From Laburnicola sp. R22_1 (Eukaryota; Ascomycota; Dothideomycetes; Pleosporales; Didymosphaeriaceae), in the NCBI GenBank assembly GCA_014281115.1, contig JACONQ010000009.1:2790001-2854000 (forward strand): a DNA stretch of 64,000 nt, given 5' to 3'. The notes below the pieces were generated by a model. The model was not told the origin of the DNA. It made no database searches and saw nothing but the letters and a program-made list of their open reading frames with translations. Positions 34,796-44,667 of this stretch are shown here, in pieces. A program made the translations under genes and the position numbers. Position 1 is the stretch's first letter; the number at the start of each line of letters is the position of its first letter.

Positions 34796-37700
34796 CAGCG
34801 CTGACAACGTACCGTACTACGTCCCGTAGTACGTCCCGTAGTACGTCCCGTAAGCCGTACGTACGTAACTGCCTCCTAGGCCGTACCGTAGCCGTAATTT
34901 GTATGTGGACGAGGCGTAATTACGGCTCTACAGGAGCCTTTTTATAAGATTTTAACGCGACCTTTTGCTGTTTTAGGGGGCTATTTTTAGCCGTTTTTCG
35001 CCCTTTTGGTGTAGTATAAGCTCGGATCGTAGGGGGACCTAGCAGGCCTTTATCGTAGCAGAATTTTCTAGTGCTCCTTAAGCAATAACTTGTTAGCTTT
35101 TGCCTACAATATGCCGCGAAATACACGGTCCCAGGCCTCGCAATCATCTCAAAGTACCCTTAATTATCGCCCTTACCATGCCGCCGCGTCACAAAGGCTC
35201 AACGCCGCCCTCGCCACCGCCGGCGACGGCGGGTACATGTCGTCGGAGTCGTCCGCGTCGCGTGAGAGTACTCCAGGTAGTACAGAAAGGTCGCACGTCT
35301 GGCAGCCAGATCGTTGTATAGGAGAGGCCTTTGACGTTAATTGGCACCGCCTTTGGCACAACAATCGCCATCTAGTCGCTAACAGAGTTGGGTACAGAGT
35401 CCGCTATAAATCGCAGCTTAAGGGCAAGCGCGCGCCCGCATCTATATGGCGATATAGAGCTAAGTTAGAGTACCTAGAGGACGACATGGTCAGTAAGACG
35501 ATCTTCTGGCTGTGTAAGGACTGTCACCTTGCGCAGAGACAAGCCAATTGCTGGCGCGTTAACGGTACAGCGCACGTCAAAGGCCACCTCAGAAAGGACC
35601 CAGACACCAGATTGTTGCCCGTCGTAGAGGCTGTAAAGCCTACAAATCCATAGGATAAAGCTGCCAGCGCGCAGTCAATGGTGTCGCATACGCCATAGCA
35701 AGAAGAGGAGCTCCAGAGTGCCTTTGTTGACTAGGTAATCGCTAAGGATTTGAGCTTTTTGATGGCGACGTCGGCGGCCACGCGGGGCCTTCTAACATGG
35801 AATCGAACTGACCTTTTGCGCGCCCTGCCAGCCAGCCACGTTACGCTGTCGAAATACGTACAATCAAGCCTGGCAAATCAAAAGGAGGAGGTTACAGAGC
35901 TTTTGCGCTCGTCGCTAAGTAAAATAAGTGTAAGTTGCGATCTGTGGACGTCACCAAACAATATAAGCTTTCTTAGAGTTGTCGCCCACTTTGTCGGTAA
36001 GATAGTTGTTCCGCTCTAGTACCCTTATTAATAAAGGACTTGGTGGATTTTTAATATTGACTTTTTGTGATTTAGATGCTCAACACCAACAACGCGACCT
36101 ACTTATTGCCTTCCGCAACGTTTTCGGTGACCATACGGCAGCTGCGCAAGCTCAAGTCATTGTCCAGGTTGTCCGCGAGTACGATTTTGAGCAAAAACTC
36201 TATTGTTTTGTAGGCGATGACGCGAGCAATAACAACACAAAGTTTATTGAGCAAATCAACTTATTAACCAGCCTTAACGTTAGAAGTCAACACCATATAC
36301 GCTGCGCAGGGCATATAATTAACCTAATTGTTAAGGCACTTATATACGGCACTAGAGTAAGCAAATTTAAGGCAGAGCTTGCCCGTGCCTCTCCCCAGGA
36401 GCAATATCAATTATACCAAAGGCATGGGGTTGTCGGCAAGCTACACAACTTTGTGAACGCTGTATGCGCATCCCATAAACGCCGCGAGCTTTTCCGCACA
36501 ACCCAGCAACAATTAAGCGACGAGGACCCTATATGGACCTTCGGCACACTCAATTTAGTACAGGACGGCGGTATTAGATAGCACAGCGTTTACCTCATGT
36601 TGCTGCGTTGCCAGGAGCTTAAGGACCCAATTCGCAAGTTCATACGACGCGCGGGCGACGCTGTCGACCTCCCAGAGGTCCCTGACAACGACGACGATTA
36701 TATATACAACCCAATAACTGATGCGCCGTCTGACGACGACTGGGAGGAAGTCCACACGATAATACAGGTGCTACAGGAGTTCTATGAGCTCTGTAAGGCC
36801 CTGGAGGGCGCGGCCAGCGTCAGCGGATTTGGGTCGCTCTGGCAGACAATTGTCAACTTACAGCAACTTTACGAGTCGCTGACCGAGCGCGTACAGCTAA
36901 TTGAGGGCTTTACGGACTCCGCGTACGTCCAACAAGGCGTCGCGCTCGTGCTAGAAAAGCTTATAACGTACTTCAACAAAATTGTGATGGATCCAGAGCC
37001 ATCTCTGTACTGTGTGGCCACCGCATTACACCCACAGCTGCGTATCGCATGGTTCAAAGATCACTGGAAAAAGCACCCCGCATGGCACAAAAAGGTTGAG
37101 ATGTCGCTGCGCGAGGTATTTCAAAGCTACGTCAACACCAAAAACGACGCTGAGGACCACCTAGAGTCACCTCCGTCGTCGCGCAAGGTCCCCGGGGCGT
37201 ACAAAGGCGACGTAAGGAGGGCGCAGACGATGAGCGTGGATCCCATGCTCCTCACCGGCGGCAGGGCACATAAACGCTATAAACGCATGTCGCAACTTGA
37301 CAAGTACTTGGACGACTTGCAAAAGGACCTCAACAGCGACAACAACGCGTCAAAACAGCTTATGGACGACCCACACCGTTGGTGGGTTGCAATAGGTCAA
37401 AAACGGTACCCAATCGTATACAAGATGGCCATGGATCACCTCTCAGTGCCCTGTACGTCGTGCGACTGTGAGAGGTGTTTTAGCTCTGGAAAACGTACAG
37501 CCACGTGCGATCGCAATTCTCTTAGTGGGTGTACTATTGAGGCCTTACAATTACAAAAGAACTGGCTGCGTCAAAAGTTGTCAAAAGTAACCTTTTTGAC
37601 CTTGTAAAGTTGATCTCCCAAAAAGACAACTTTTTAACAACCTCAACACCAGAAAACGATCACCAATTACCCAATTAGGAAGGATCTTGGCATTTACGGC

Positions 37701-37847
37701 CCGTAAACACCTTTTTGGACCGTACTACGGTTACGGGCCGTAATCTAGCATCTCCAGCGGCTCCCGTACGTACGTAGCGCCCATACAAGCCGTAGCGTAG
37801 AGCAATGAGGGTCAACCGTACCGTACTACGTTACGTTGTCAGCGCTG
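34796..37847 (+). mobile_element. hAT DNA transposon inside the P450
   Basis: 3,052 bp with perfect 16-bp terminal inverted repeats CAGCGCTGACAACGTA and an exact 8-bp target duplication ATTGGATT, the hAT hallmark. Subterminal zones (34810-34920 and 37690-37835) are packed with CCGTA/TACGG motifs, often palindromic (CCGTACGTACG), probably transposase-binding arrays. One transposase gene lies inside. Confidence 0.96.
35111..37607 (+). pseudogene. hAT transposase with four in-frame TAG codons
   Basis: ATG 35111, intron 35997-36075 (GTAAGA..TTTAG), end TAA 37605-37607, about 806 codons in one frame. A Ser-rich N-terminus is followed by a probable BED-like zinc finger (SIWRYRAKLEYLEDD...WLCKDCHLAQR...HVKGHL, residues about 110-170). 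RNase-H-fold core: SCDLWTSPNNISFLRVVAHF with the first acidic residue, and CFVGDDASNN with the second. C-terminal hAT dimerisation region: DDPHRWWVAIGQKRYPIVY and VPCTSCDCERCFSSGKR. TAG codons at 35651, 35696, 35732 and 36579 (the last in GIR-stop-HSVYL, probably from TGG). All fit RIP-type transitions. Non-autonomous now. Confidence 0.9.
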
Positions 37848-39147
37848 ATTGGATTCGACAAGCATTGGGGGACGGGAGGGGAGTGGAGGGAGTTGGAGGC
37901 TTGGCCTAGTTTCATGAAGATCATAAGCGGGGCGTCGAATCGAGCATTCATTGGGGTTGCCGCTTTGTAAGTTGCATCACGGGATTGCTTGCTATGAATT
38001 GTAGAGCTGATGCGTCTCCAGGCCGCGACCAAGATCTTCTAGAAGATCTGCGAGCGTACGCCATGTCTGCGTTTGGCGGCGCCACTGTGCTGAACGTGCT
38101 ACCGTCCTCGTTAAGGCCTGTGGTGGGACAACTGGTCAAATTCAGAGTCTTTAGGGTGGCAAAGAAGTGCCTGAAGAAATGTTTACCAGAAATCAAGAAA
38201 AGACTGGAGGATAACAGGAGGAAGAGGGAGGATGCGAAATACGACTGGGCACCTCTGGTATATTCAACGCACAAGCTCCTCAACAGCGTCGCTTTAGTGC
38301 TACTACTAGAAGAAATGACGAGCGTAGGGCGATGGACTGCAATGGGTTATTGACGAAGCCTACAAAGACGGAGATGTTGACCAGCTTGATCCGACATTGA
38401 TTGGATATCGGTTCCTAATCCTCAATTTTGTGTCGATGCACAGCACCTCCTTCACAATCACGAAGACAATCCTGGACCTGTTCTCCTCTCCGCGGGCTGA
38501 ATAGTTCCAAGCTGGACTCCGCGAGGAATGCGACAGAGTACTGTATGACCATGGGGGCGAATGGTCGAAAGAAGCTGTGACTAAGATGGTGAGGTTCGAT
38601 TCAGCGGTTCGCGAATCAATGCGCATGTCGAATTTCGGTATCTTCGCCTTACCACGACGGGTACGTTCTTGCCGCCTTTCCCCCACCCCCCAACCGCGAC
38701 AAATTGCAGTTGCTGATAGTTGGCAGGTCGTGGCTCGCGAGGGGGTGACGCTCCCCAACGGCACAATTTTGCCGCAAGGCGTGCAAACGCTTATCCCCAT
38801 GGAACCCATCCACCGTGACGAGTCCATCTACCCCGACGCCGCGGCCTACAACGCCTTTCGCTTCTGTAATCAAGGTGCCGTGCGCTCCATCCTGGACCAG
38901 CAGGGCGCAACTACGCCACACGACCAGACGGCACAGCCGAATATCAAGTCGACCGTCAGCCTCGACGACGCCTTGGTGTCCTTTGGCATCGGCAAGCACG
39001 CTTGTCCTGGGCGTTTCTTCACCCTTTATGCGATGTGCAGTTCCTAAAGGAGAGGCCTGAGCAGTTTAACCTCATGTGGGTAAAGCTGCTGTCAGAGAAG
39101 GTCAGAATTAGCGTCCGGAAGCAGACTAACGGGCCAAGGGTGTGAGA

Positions 39148-39257
39148 TACCACCGGGATTTTAGACGGTTTTGACTCACGTGATCCGATTAGCACCTGCT
39201 TGAATCCTCACACTAAAAACGTCACGTGAGTCAAAATGGTCTCAAATTTCGATGGTA
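39148..39257. repeat. 110-bp foldback (mini inverted-repeat element)
   Basis: Ends TACCACCGGG and CGATGGTA. The arms of about 35 bp share GGTTTTGACTCACGTGA (left) and its complement TCACGTGAGTCAAAATGG (right), separated by about 40 bp. It begins two bases after the P450 stop. It may be a MITE with a TA target or a regulatory/terminator hairpin; each arm has a CACGTGA box. Confidence 0.65.
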
Positions 39258-39581
39258 CACAGACCGCAAGAGGGTAGTTTATCCTAGGTAGTTTACGGTG
39301 CTAGTTTCTCAAGATCGATTCTGCTCACGTGCCCTGTTTTTCCGATGATTTTGCGTCCACCCCCCTTTCCCCCACACCAAGTGGAGAAGCCTCGGAGACA
39401 ACGCATGTTGCTGTCTGAAAATTACAACCAAAAGTTGGGGCGAGTCTTCATTCCTAAAGCAGATTTATTTACGTCTGACCTCTTCCTGCGCTGCCTCCGA
39501 TTTCGCCAGCTTTACTTTCCCTCCTCATCCATCTTCGTACAGCACAGATTCGTTGCAGAAAGTACACATACATCGCTCATC
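39258..39581. promoter_or_regulatory. Upstream region of the GH35-like gene
   Basis: Pyrimidine-rich stretch (CCACCCCCCTTTCCCCCACA, 39357-39376) and CTTTCCCTCC before ATG 39582, typical of fungal promoter/leader DNA. The frame is open upstream to 39345, but homology starts after 39582. Confidence 0.4.
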
Positions 39582-41318
39582 ATGGCGGCCACGCAAATAC
39601 CGCACCTTCGAAAGACGAAGACATCCTCGCAGTTGATCGTCAATGGCGAACCATTCCTCATGCTCAGCGCCGAGCTACACAACTCAACACTCAGTTCCGC
39701 GAAATACTTGCGCGATGACAAGATCTGGGAGAACATGGGCGCAATGCATTGCAATACTCTTCTCGGATCTGTCGCGTGGGAGCAAATTGAGCCTGAAGAG
39801 GGCCGCTTCGACTTCAGCAACCTCGACGAGATCATTCTCGATGCCCGGAAACACGGCATGAAGCTGGTACTGCTCTGGTTTGGCACTTATAAGAACGCTC
39901 TCAGCACGTATGTACCGGCTTGGGTTAAAAAGGATGTCAAGAGGTTTCCAAGGGCACATGTTAGCGAAGCAGGAGCGAAGATGAGGACGGAGGAGTATGT
40001 CAGCCCTGTTTGTGTGAAGCGGGTTGGACGGCCGACGCCAAGGCATTTGGCACATTGATGAGACATCTGAAGGAATTCGATGGCGCGCACAGCACGGTCA
40101 TCATGGTGCAGGTCGAGAACGAGACTGGTATCCTGGGTGACTCGAGAGATCGAAGCAAGCTCGCAAACCAGAGGTTCGCTCAACCCGTACCGAGAGACTT
40201 GGTTGAAGGCCTGCAGTTACGCAATAACCCACATCCCGATTTCTTGAAACGGTTTCCTAAGATCAAGGAAGCTAGGGCTGGAGAAGCAACGTGGAAGGAT
40301 GTTTTTGGAGCGGACGACTTGATCAACGCCGAGGAGATGTTCATGGCGGACGCCATCTCGTGTTATGTCGAGAAGGTCGCAGCAGCAGGCAAAGCAGAGT
40401 ACCCGATCCCACTCTACGCTAACGTATGGTTGAACTTCGACGAATCGTGTCGGTTGCAACAAGTACCCAGCCGCACTCGACCTCACAGACATTCCCGTCG
40501 TTGTCGGCGGAGGAGCCACACCAGGTGTCTACCCATCCGGTGGTCCCTGTCCGCACACTATGGATGTCTGGAAGCACAACGCACCATCTCTGGACTTCAT
40601 TGCTCCCGACCTCTATTTCCACGATTACGAGAGCACCTGCAAGGACTACCGACATGATGACCAAGTCTTGTTCATACCAGACCAGAGGCGGGATGAGAAG
40701 GGTGTGCGGAGGGTATGGTTAGCGTACGGCACGTACCTGGCTCTTGGCTGCTCGCCTTTCGGAGCAGACTCTGAATCGGCTGAGGTCAGCGCTCTGACCA
40801 AGCACTACAAGCTGGTTCACTCTGTGCGCAAGCAAATTCTCGATGCCCAGGCCAACAGACCTGAGGATATGATGGGTTTCTTCTTCGACGAGTGGAGAGA
40901 GGGCGAGAAGGTGAAAGAGAAGAGCTGGACCAAGAAGATGGGTGACTTCGAGGTCATTGTAGATCGCGCGTTCGTGTTTGGCAAGCCGGGCCCTGGCGCT
41001 GGTATGGTCATTCATCAAGGCGATGGCAAGTTTTTGTGCGTTGGTTGGGGCTTCAACGTGTACTTTAAGAGCACGAACCCCAAGTCCACGTTCGCGGGTA
41101 TCCTGCGAGCGGAAGAGAAGGAAGTCAACCCTGAGACTTGTGAGCTGAGTCCTGTGAAGTGGCTTGGTGGTGACGAGACGCGGAGTGGTCAGTTCTTGAT
41201 TATGCCGAACGAGGATCCAGACTACGGGGGCTTCCCGATCGCGGTCACAATTCCTTCACGGACCTTGATCGCAGAGTGCTGGGCTTATAGTATTGAGGAG
41301 GATGAGGATGACTTTTAG
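39582..41318 (+). pseudogene. GH35/DUF5597 beta-galactosidase-like glycosidase with two frameshifts
   Basis: Hydrolysis of beta-galactosides is the usual activity of this family. ATG 39582; the TIM-barrel start reads LIVNGEPFLMLSAELHNS, WENMGAMHCNTLLGSVAWEQ and EPEEGRFDFSNLD. At 40011-40016 a TGTGTG tract carries an extra TG compared with the frame needed for SPVCEAGWTADAKAFG. The second segment includes VIMVQVENETG with the probable acid/base Glu. A second frame change near 40450-40475 leads into LDLTDIPVVVGGGATPG, and frame three runs open to 41318 through LYFHDYESTCKDY and FIPDQRRDE. The C-terminal DUF5597 part (VIHQGDGKFLCVGWGFNVYF) is complete. No RIP bias. Total length, about 578 codons, is normal. 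Sequencing errors could mimic both shifts. Confidence 0.78.
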
Positions 41319-41435
41319 TGCGGTAGTATATCAAGAATCATACACATTTTACAAATAACTACCCAGATGCTGATCTTGACATCGGACATCAAGTTCCTCT
41401 AGCTTTGCGAGGAGTCGGTCCAAGTTCAGTGTCGC

Positions 41436-42010
41436 TTACGTATTGGCTCCGAAACCCCCAGTTCTCACTTCATCAAGCAGTGCGCCTCCAATATCACGAA
41501 TTTTCGGCACGACACTGTAGCCGTTCGCATCGAAAACTTCGTTGGGCATGTGATACAAAATGTCGAGTAGCTCGTCGACGACGCGGTGCCGCTCCTCGGA
41601 TATGAAGGCCGGAGTAAGTAGCAAGTTCTGGGCGCGTGCAAGCCCGTTCATCTGCTCTAAGAGATTCGCACGGATATGCAGTTGAGTGACTTTCAGATTG
41701 ACAGTTTGCACGTCAGTCCCGAAATCACCTCCGATCACGCTTTCTTCTGCGCTCAGCAGACTGCCCGGCCGACTTCTCCACTTTAGCTGGGGTGGCAAGC
41801 CAGCCAGCACTTGCTGAGCCTGCTTCATGCTCTCTTGTAGATGTTCCATTGTATTGATGGAGACAGACTGGCTTGCTTGCCAGATCAGAAATAGACGAGC
41901 AAGTGCATTTAACCCAGGGATGTACGATCTTGCCGGAGATGAGTGCGATAGCTCAGGCACGCCCGCGAGCAAGGCCTCGTCAAGAATATCTAGCGGAATT
42001 AGCGCGGGTT
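41436..42010 (-). pseudogene. C-terminal fragment of a fungal-specific transcription factor
   Basis: Minus strand, open from 42038 to TAA at 41436. From about PLDILDEALLAGVPELS onward it reads like the C-terminal regulatory part of a Zn2Cys6 activator (LNALARLFLIWQASQSVS, LAGLPPQLKWR, LKVTQLHIRANLLEQM, VVDELLDILYHMPNEVF). The Zn2Cys6 domain and most of the middle region are absent, because the sequence changes near 42000-42015 into the transporter on the other strand. Probably the former regulator of the neighbouring genes; not a complete gene. Confidence 0.7.
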
Positions 42011-43441
42011 TTGCGGTTCTTCTTTTCACGCCATACATTGCCGATTATTGCGGTCGTCGTCTTGGAACAGCAATTGGGTGCTGTTTAGTTATTCTCGGAG
42101 CAGCGATTCAGGCATGCCCACAACCAAGCAACCCCGACGCCATGTTCCTTGCTGGTCGATTCATCATGGGCATGGGCAGCAACATCAGCAATGCGACGTG
42201 CCCTCTGCTTATCACTGAAGTGACGCACCCGAGACATCGTGGCAGAGTAACCACGATCTACAACACTGTGTGGTATTTGGGTGCGATAATTGCCGCTTGG
42301 ACGACGTTTGGCACGCTCAATCATATCGCGGGCGACCTCTCATGGCGCTTGCCTGTCGGCCTCCAGTGCGCTATGCCTGGTATCCAGCTCCTTTCTCTCT
42401 GGATGCTGCCTGAAAGCCCTCGATGGCTGATCGCGAAGGGAAAATACACACAAGCAAAGGACGTTTTGACAAAGTACCACGGAAATGGCACCGAAACCGA
42501 TTTCGTCAACTGGGAGTTCAGCGAAATCAGCCAGACAATTGAATTGGAGGAAGCAGCGGCTGGTACGAGCTGGTTCGCACACCTGGCAACAGGAAGCGAT
42601 GTCTTCTTATCATTTTGACCGCCATCTTTTCACAGTGCTCGGGTAATGGCCTCGTAAGCTACTACCTCTCGTCAGTCTTGAAAACCATTGGTATTACAAA
42701 GTGAGTACATCTAAATATGACTAGCGAGACCATCTCGAGCTGACAAAATCTAGTCCATCAAACCAAGCAGCTATCAATGCCGGCCTGACAATATGGTGCT
42801 GGCTTGTCTCTTTGGGCTGTGCTTTCCTCGTGGACAGGGTCGGTCGCCGAGTCCTCTTCCTCATAGCTGGTGTGGGCATGTTGATCGCTTTCTCCATCTG
42901 GACAGCTTGCAGCGCTGTATACGCAAAGACCGGGGACTCGGGAGCCGGTTCAGCTGTTCTCGCTATGATCTTCTTGTTTTATGGAGGTTTGCATTCCCGA
43001 ACCCATGCCTGATTTTCTTATGCTGATCATCACAGCTGCTGGCTTCGCCTGGCCCGGTTTAACTGTATCTTACACCGTTGAGATCCTGCCTTTCAAGATC
43101 CGCGCGAAGGGATTGACCCTATGCTTCATCGGTACCAGTCTTGCGGGTATCTTCAACCAATACGTCAGCCCCGTCGGGCTTGATGCGCTGGCGTGGAAAT
43201 TCTATATTGTCTACATCGTAGTCTTGGTGCTGGAGTCCTTGGCCATTTACTTCCTCTACGTGGAAACACGAGGCCCCGTAAGTATCGCCTATTCATGGAA
43301 CAGCGAGCTATTGCTGACATGTGGCATTAGACCCTTGAAGAAATCGCTGTCCTATTCGACGGACCGGATGCGAATGTGGCTGGCACCACTATGCCCATGG
43401 ACCGGAAGCGATCGGTGGAAGCATCTGATGACAAAGCTTGA
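42010..43441 (+). pseudogene. MFS sugar transporter without N-terminus, frameshifted
   Basis: Lactose-permease-like sugar porter. Similarity starts abruptly at about 42010-42019 (LLFTPYIADYCGRRLGTAIG), so the first membrane helix or two are missing. It continues through MGSNISNATCPLLITEVTHP, HRGRVTTIYNTVWYLG and LPESPRWLIAKGK. Near 42580-42595 the frame shifts: AHLATG is followed in another frame by GNRKRCLLIILTAIFSQCSG. Introns 42701-42753, 42987-43035 and 43278-43330 have GT..AG ends and keep frame. Then come FLVDRVGRRVLF, WPGLTVSYTVEILPFKIRAK and ETRGP-TLEEIAVLFDG, ending TGA 43439-43441. With the GH35-like gene and regulator fragment it fits a sugar-utilisation cluster. Confidence 0.83.
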
Positions 43442-44342
43442 GATCATGCGAGTTCATAACTAGAAGACGGATTGTGCATCGCCGTCCACGCCCGGATCCG
43501 AGAGGCTACCCGCCGGGCTGCCCATCTTCTAGACGCTTCATGACATCCCTCGCTCTCCGCGGCGGCGGTGCCTTCAGCCCTGAGCTCGGTTCCGTGCCAG
43601 TCGATGGTCCGCAATTAGAACGCGTGGTCATTGCCAGCGGCCTTGCTGTTGATTAGACGCTGTGCATGTTGGGAGGAGAGTCAGGCCAGCGCGACATAGA
43701 TAGTCGTCTGCAGTGGCTCCCCCTAGGCGACTTTTCGTGCGAGAGAAGGCTACCTCTATACTGTGGGGAAGGCGGCGAGGAAGCGCGAGTCTTGTACATA
43801 GAAGGGCTGTGGAAGGATCCGGGGACACCCGGGTCGCTCCGCTGTAAATTTGTTCCATCAGACCTGTGATTAGTTGGAATTCTGTCGATTTTTAAAGTCG
43901 TGAAAAAATTAGCAGATTCTAGCGTTTAGGGATATAAAGAGCGTTAAAGGAGGTGATGCGCGATGGGCTACATATATAGGAAGGAAGCGTCACGTGTTGG
44001 GTTAACAGAATTTTGTTGTTCCGAACAATGAGATGAGTCAGCCCACCCGCCAGCGTGGTACCCTGCGGGGTAAAACATTACTAAAAATAAAACCAAACCA
44101 AACCAAACCAAATAAACAAACTTCCTCTTTTTAGCTTAGGTACTTAGATATAGTATAGAGAGTAGGTTTTAGGTTAACCTAACTTAGGTTTTACTAAGGT
44201 TAACCTAACTAAGCTAAACTTAGCATAACGCCTAAAAAATTTTTAGGTTAGGTTAGATTAGCTTAGCTTAGTTAACTAGTAACACTATTATACCTTTAGC
44301 ACTATAAAACACATTTAGAACTTTTTTAAAATATATTCTAAT
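43442..44342. other. Degenerate region, no assigned gene
   Basis: A plus-strand frame runs 43438-43869 with one TAG at 43654-43656 and no domain I recognise. 44094-44121 is a short repeat of AAACC. After about 44125 the DNA becomes AT-rich with small palindromes around AGGTTAACCTAACT (44160-44220). CopE inserted at its end (target CTAAT). Confidence 0.45.
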
Positions 44343-44560
44343 TGTCAGATTGGATAGGTGATCCGAACAACTATCGTGAGTGGCAGGAGAGAGATGAAAC
44401 AGCCCCTACCCAAATAGGGATAGTATGGAGGATTAGCCAAGAACCAAAACAGCGCACAAGCAGACCTCTAGAGGGAGGACACCCTGAAGAACAACAACAA
44501 CTAACATTACGCATTATTAAGATATGGACTTTATTCATTAATAAACCCTTTAATCTGACA
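44343..44560 (+). repeat. CopE 5' LTR
   Basis: 218 bp, TGTCAGATTGGATAGG to TTTAATCTGACA. The 3' LTR differs at five positions, all C-to-T or G-to-A in the 3' copy. Confidence 0.95.
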
Positions 44561-44580
44561 ATTAAGAGTCTCACTGCCTC
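44561..44580 (+). other. CopE primer-binding site (tRNA-Lys-CUU anticodon arm)
   Basis: ATTAAGAGTCTCACTGCC directly follows the 5' LTR; its complement contains GAGACTCTTAAT. It matches the sites of CopB and CopC. In CopF the corresponding start is ACTAAGAGTCTC. Confidence 0.6.
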
Positions 44581-44667
44581 TACCTTAAACACTAGAACAA
44601 CCAGAACGCCGATACAACTCGAGCCGAAACAACGCGACGTCGCACAGAACAATCAAAATCCATCAAG

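Larger units (their letters stand above)
34232..39145 (+). pseudogene. Cytochrome P450 interrupted by a hAT element
   Basis: Membrane-bound fungal monooxygenase resembling ent-kaurene-oxidase-like P450s. ATG at 34232, then a hydrophobic anchor (LSTIVIFILALSISYIL). Introns at 34469-34526, 38258-38327 and 38661-38726 are clear; one near 37970 is uncertain. The hAT element sits in codons for VLSIGF; joining across one ATTGGATT (34788-34795 = 37848-37855) restores IGFDKHWG. I-helix region LNFVSMHSTSFTI, K-helix ExxR as RESMRMS, heme loop FGIGKHACPGRFF with the Cys. Further breaks: TAG at 38502-38504 (after SSPRAE) and an out-of-frame deletion near 39030 that joins FFTLYA to DVQFLKERPEQ, losing roughly 15 residues. 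The C-terminus VRISVRKQTNGPRV ends at 39145. No functional product. Confidence 0.88.

Noticed and set aside
38258..38327. Premature end of the P450 frame at TGA after MGY
   Set aside because: A GTATAT..GTAG intron of 70 bp removes the apparent frame change and leads into GDGLQWVIDEAY, so this is not a lesion.
43438..43869. Plus-strand frame with one internal TAG
   Set aside because: About 140 codons with no domain I can name and no splice signals; listed only as part of an unassigned region.
44094..44121. AAACC repeats as a telomere tract
   Set aside because: Only about five units, imperfect, and not the TTAGGG type expected in filamentous ascomycetes.
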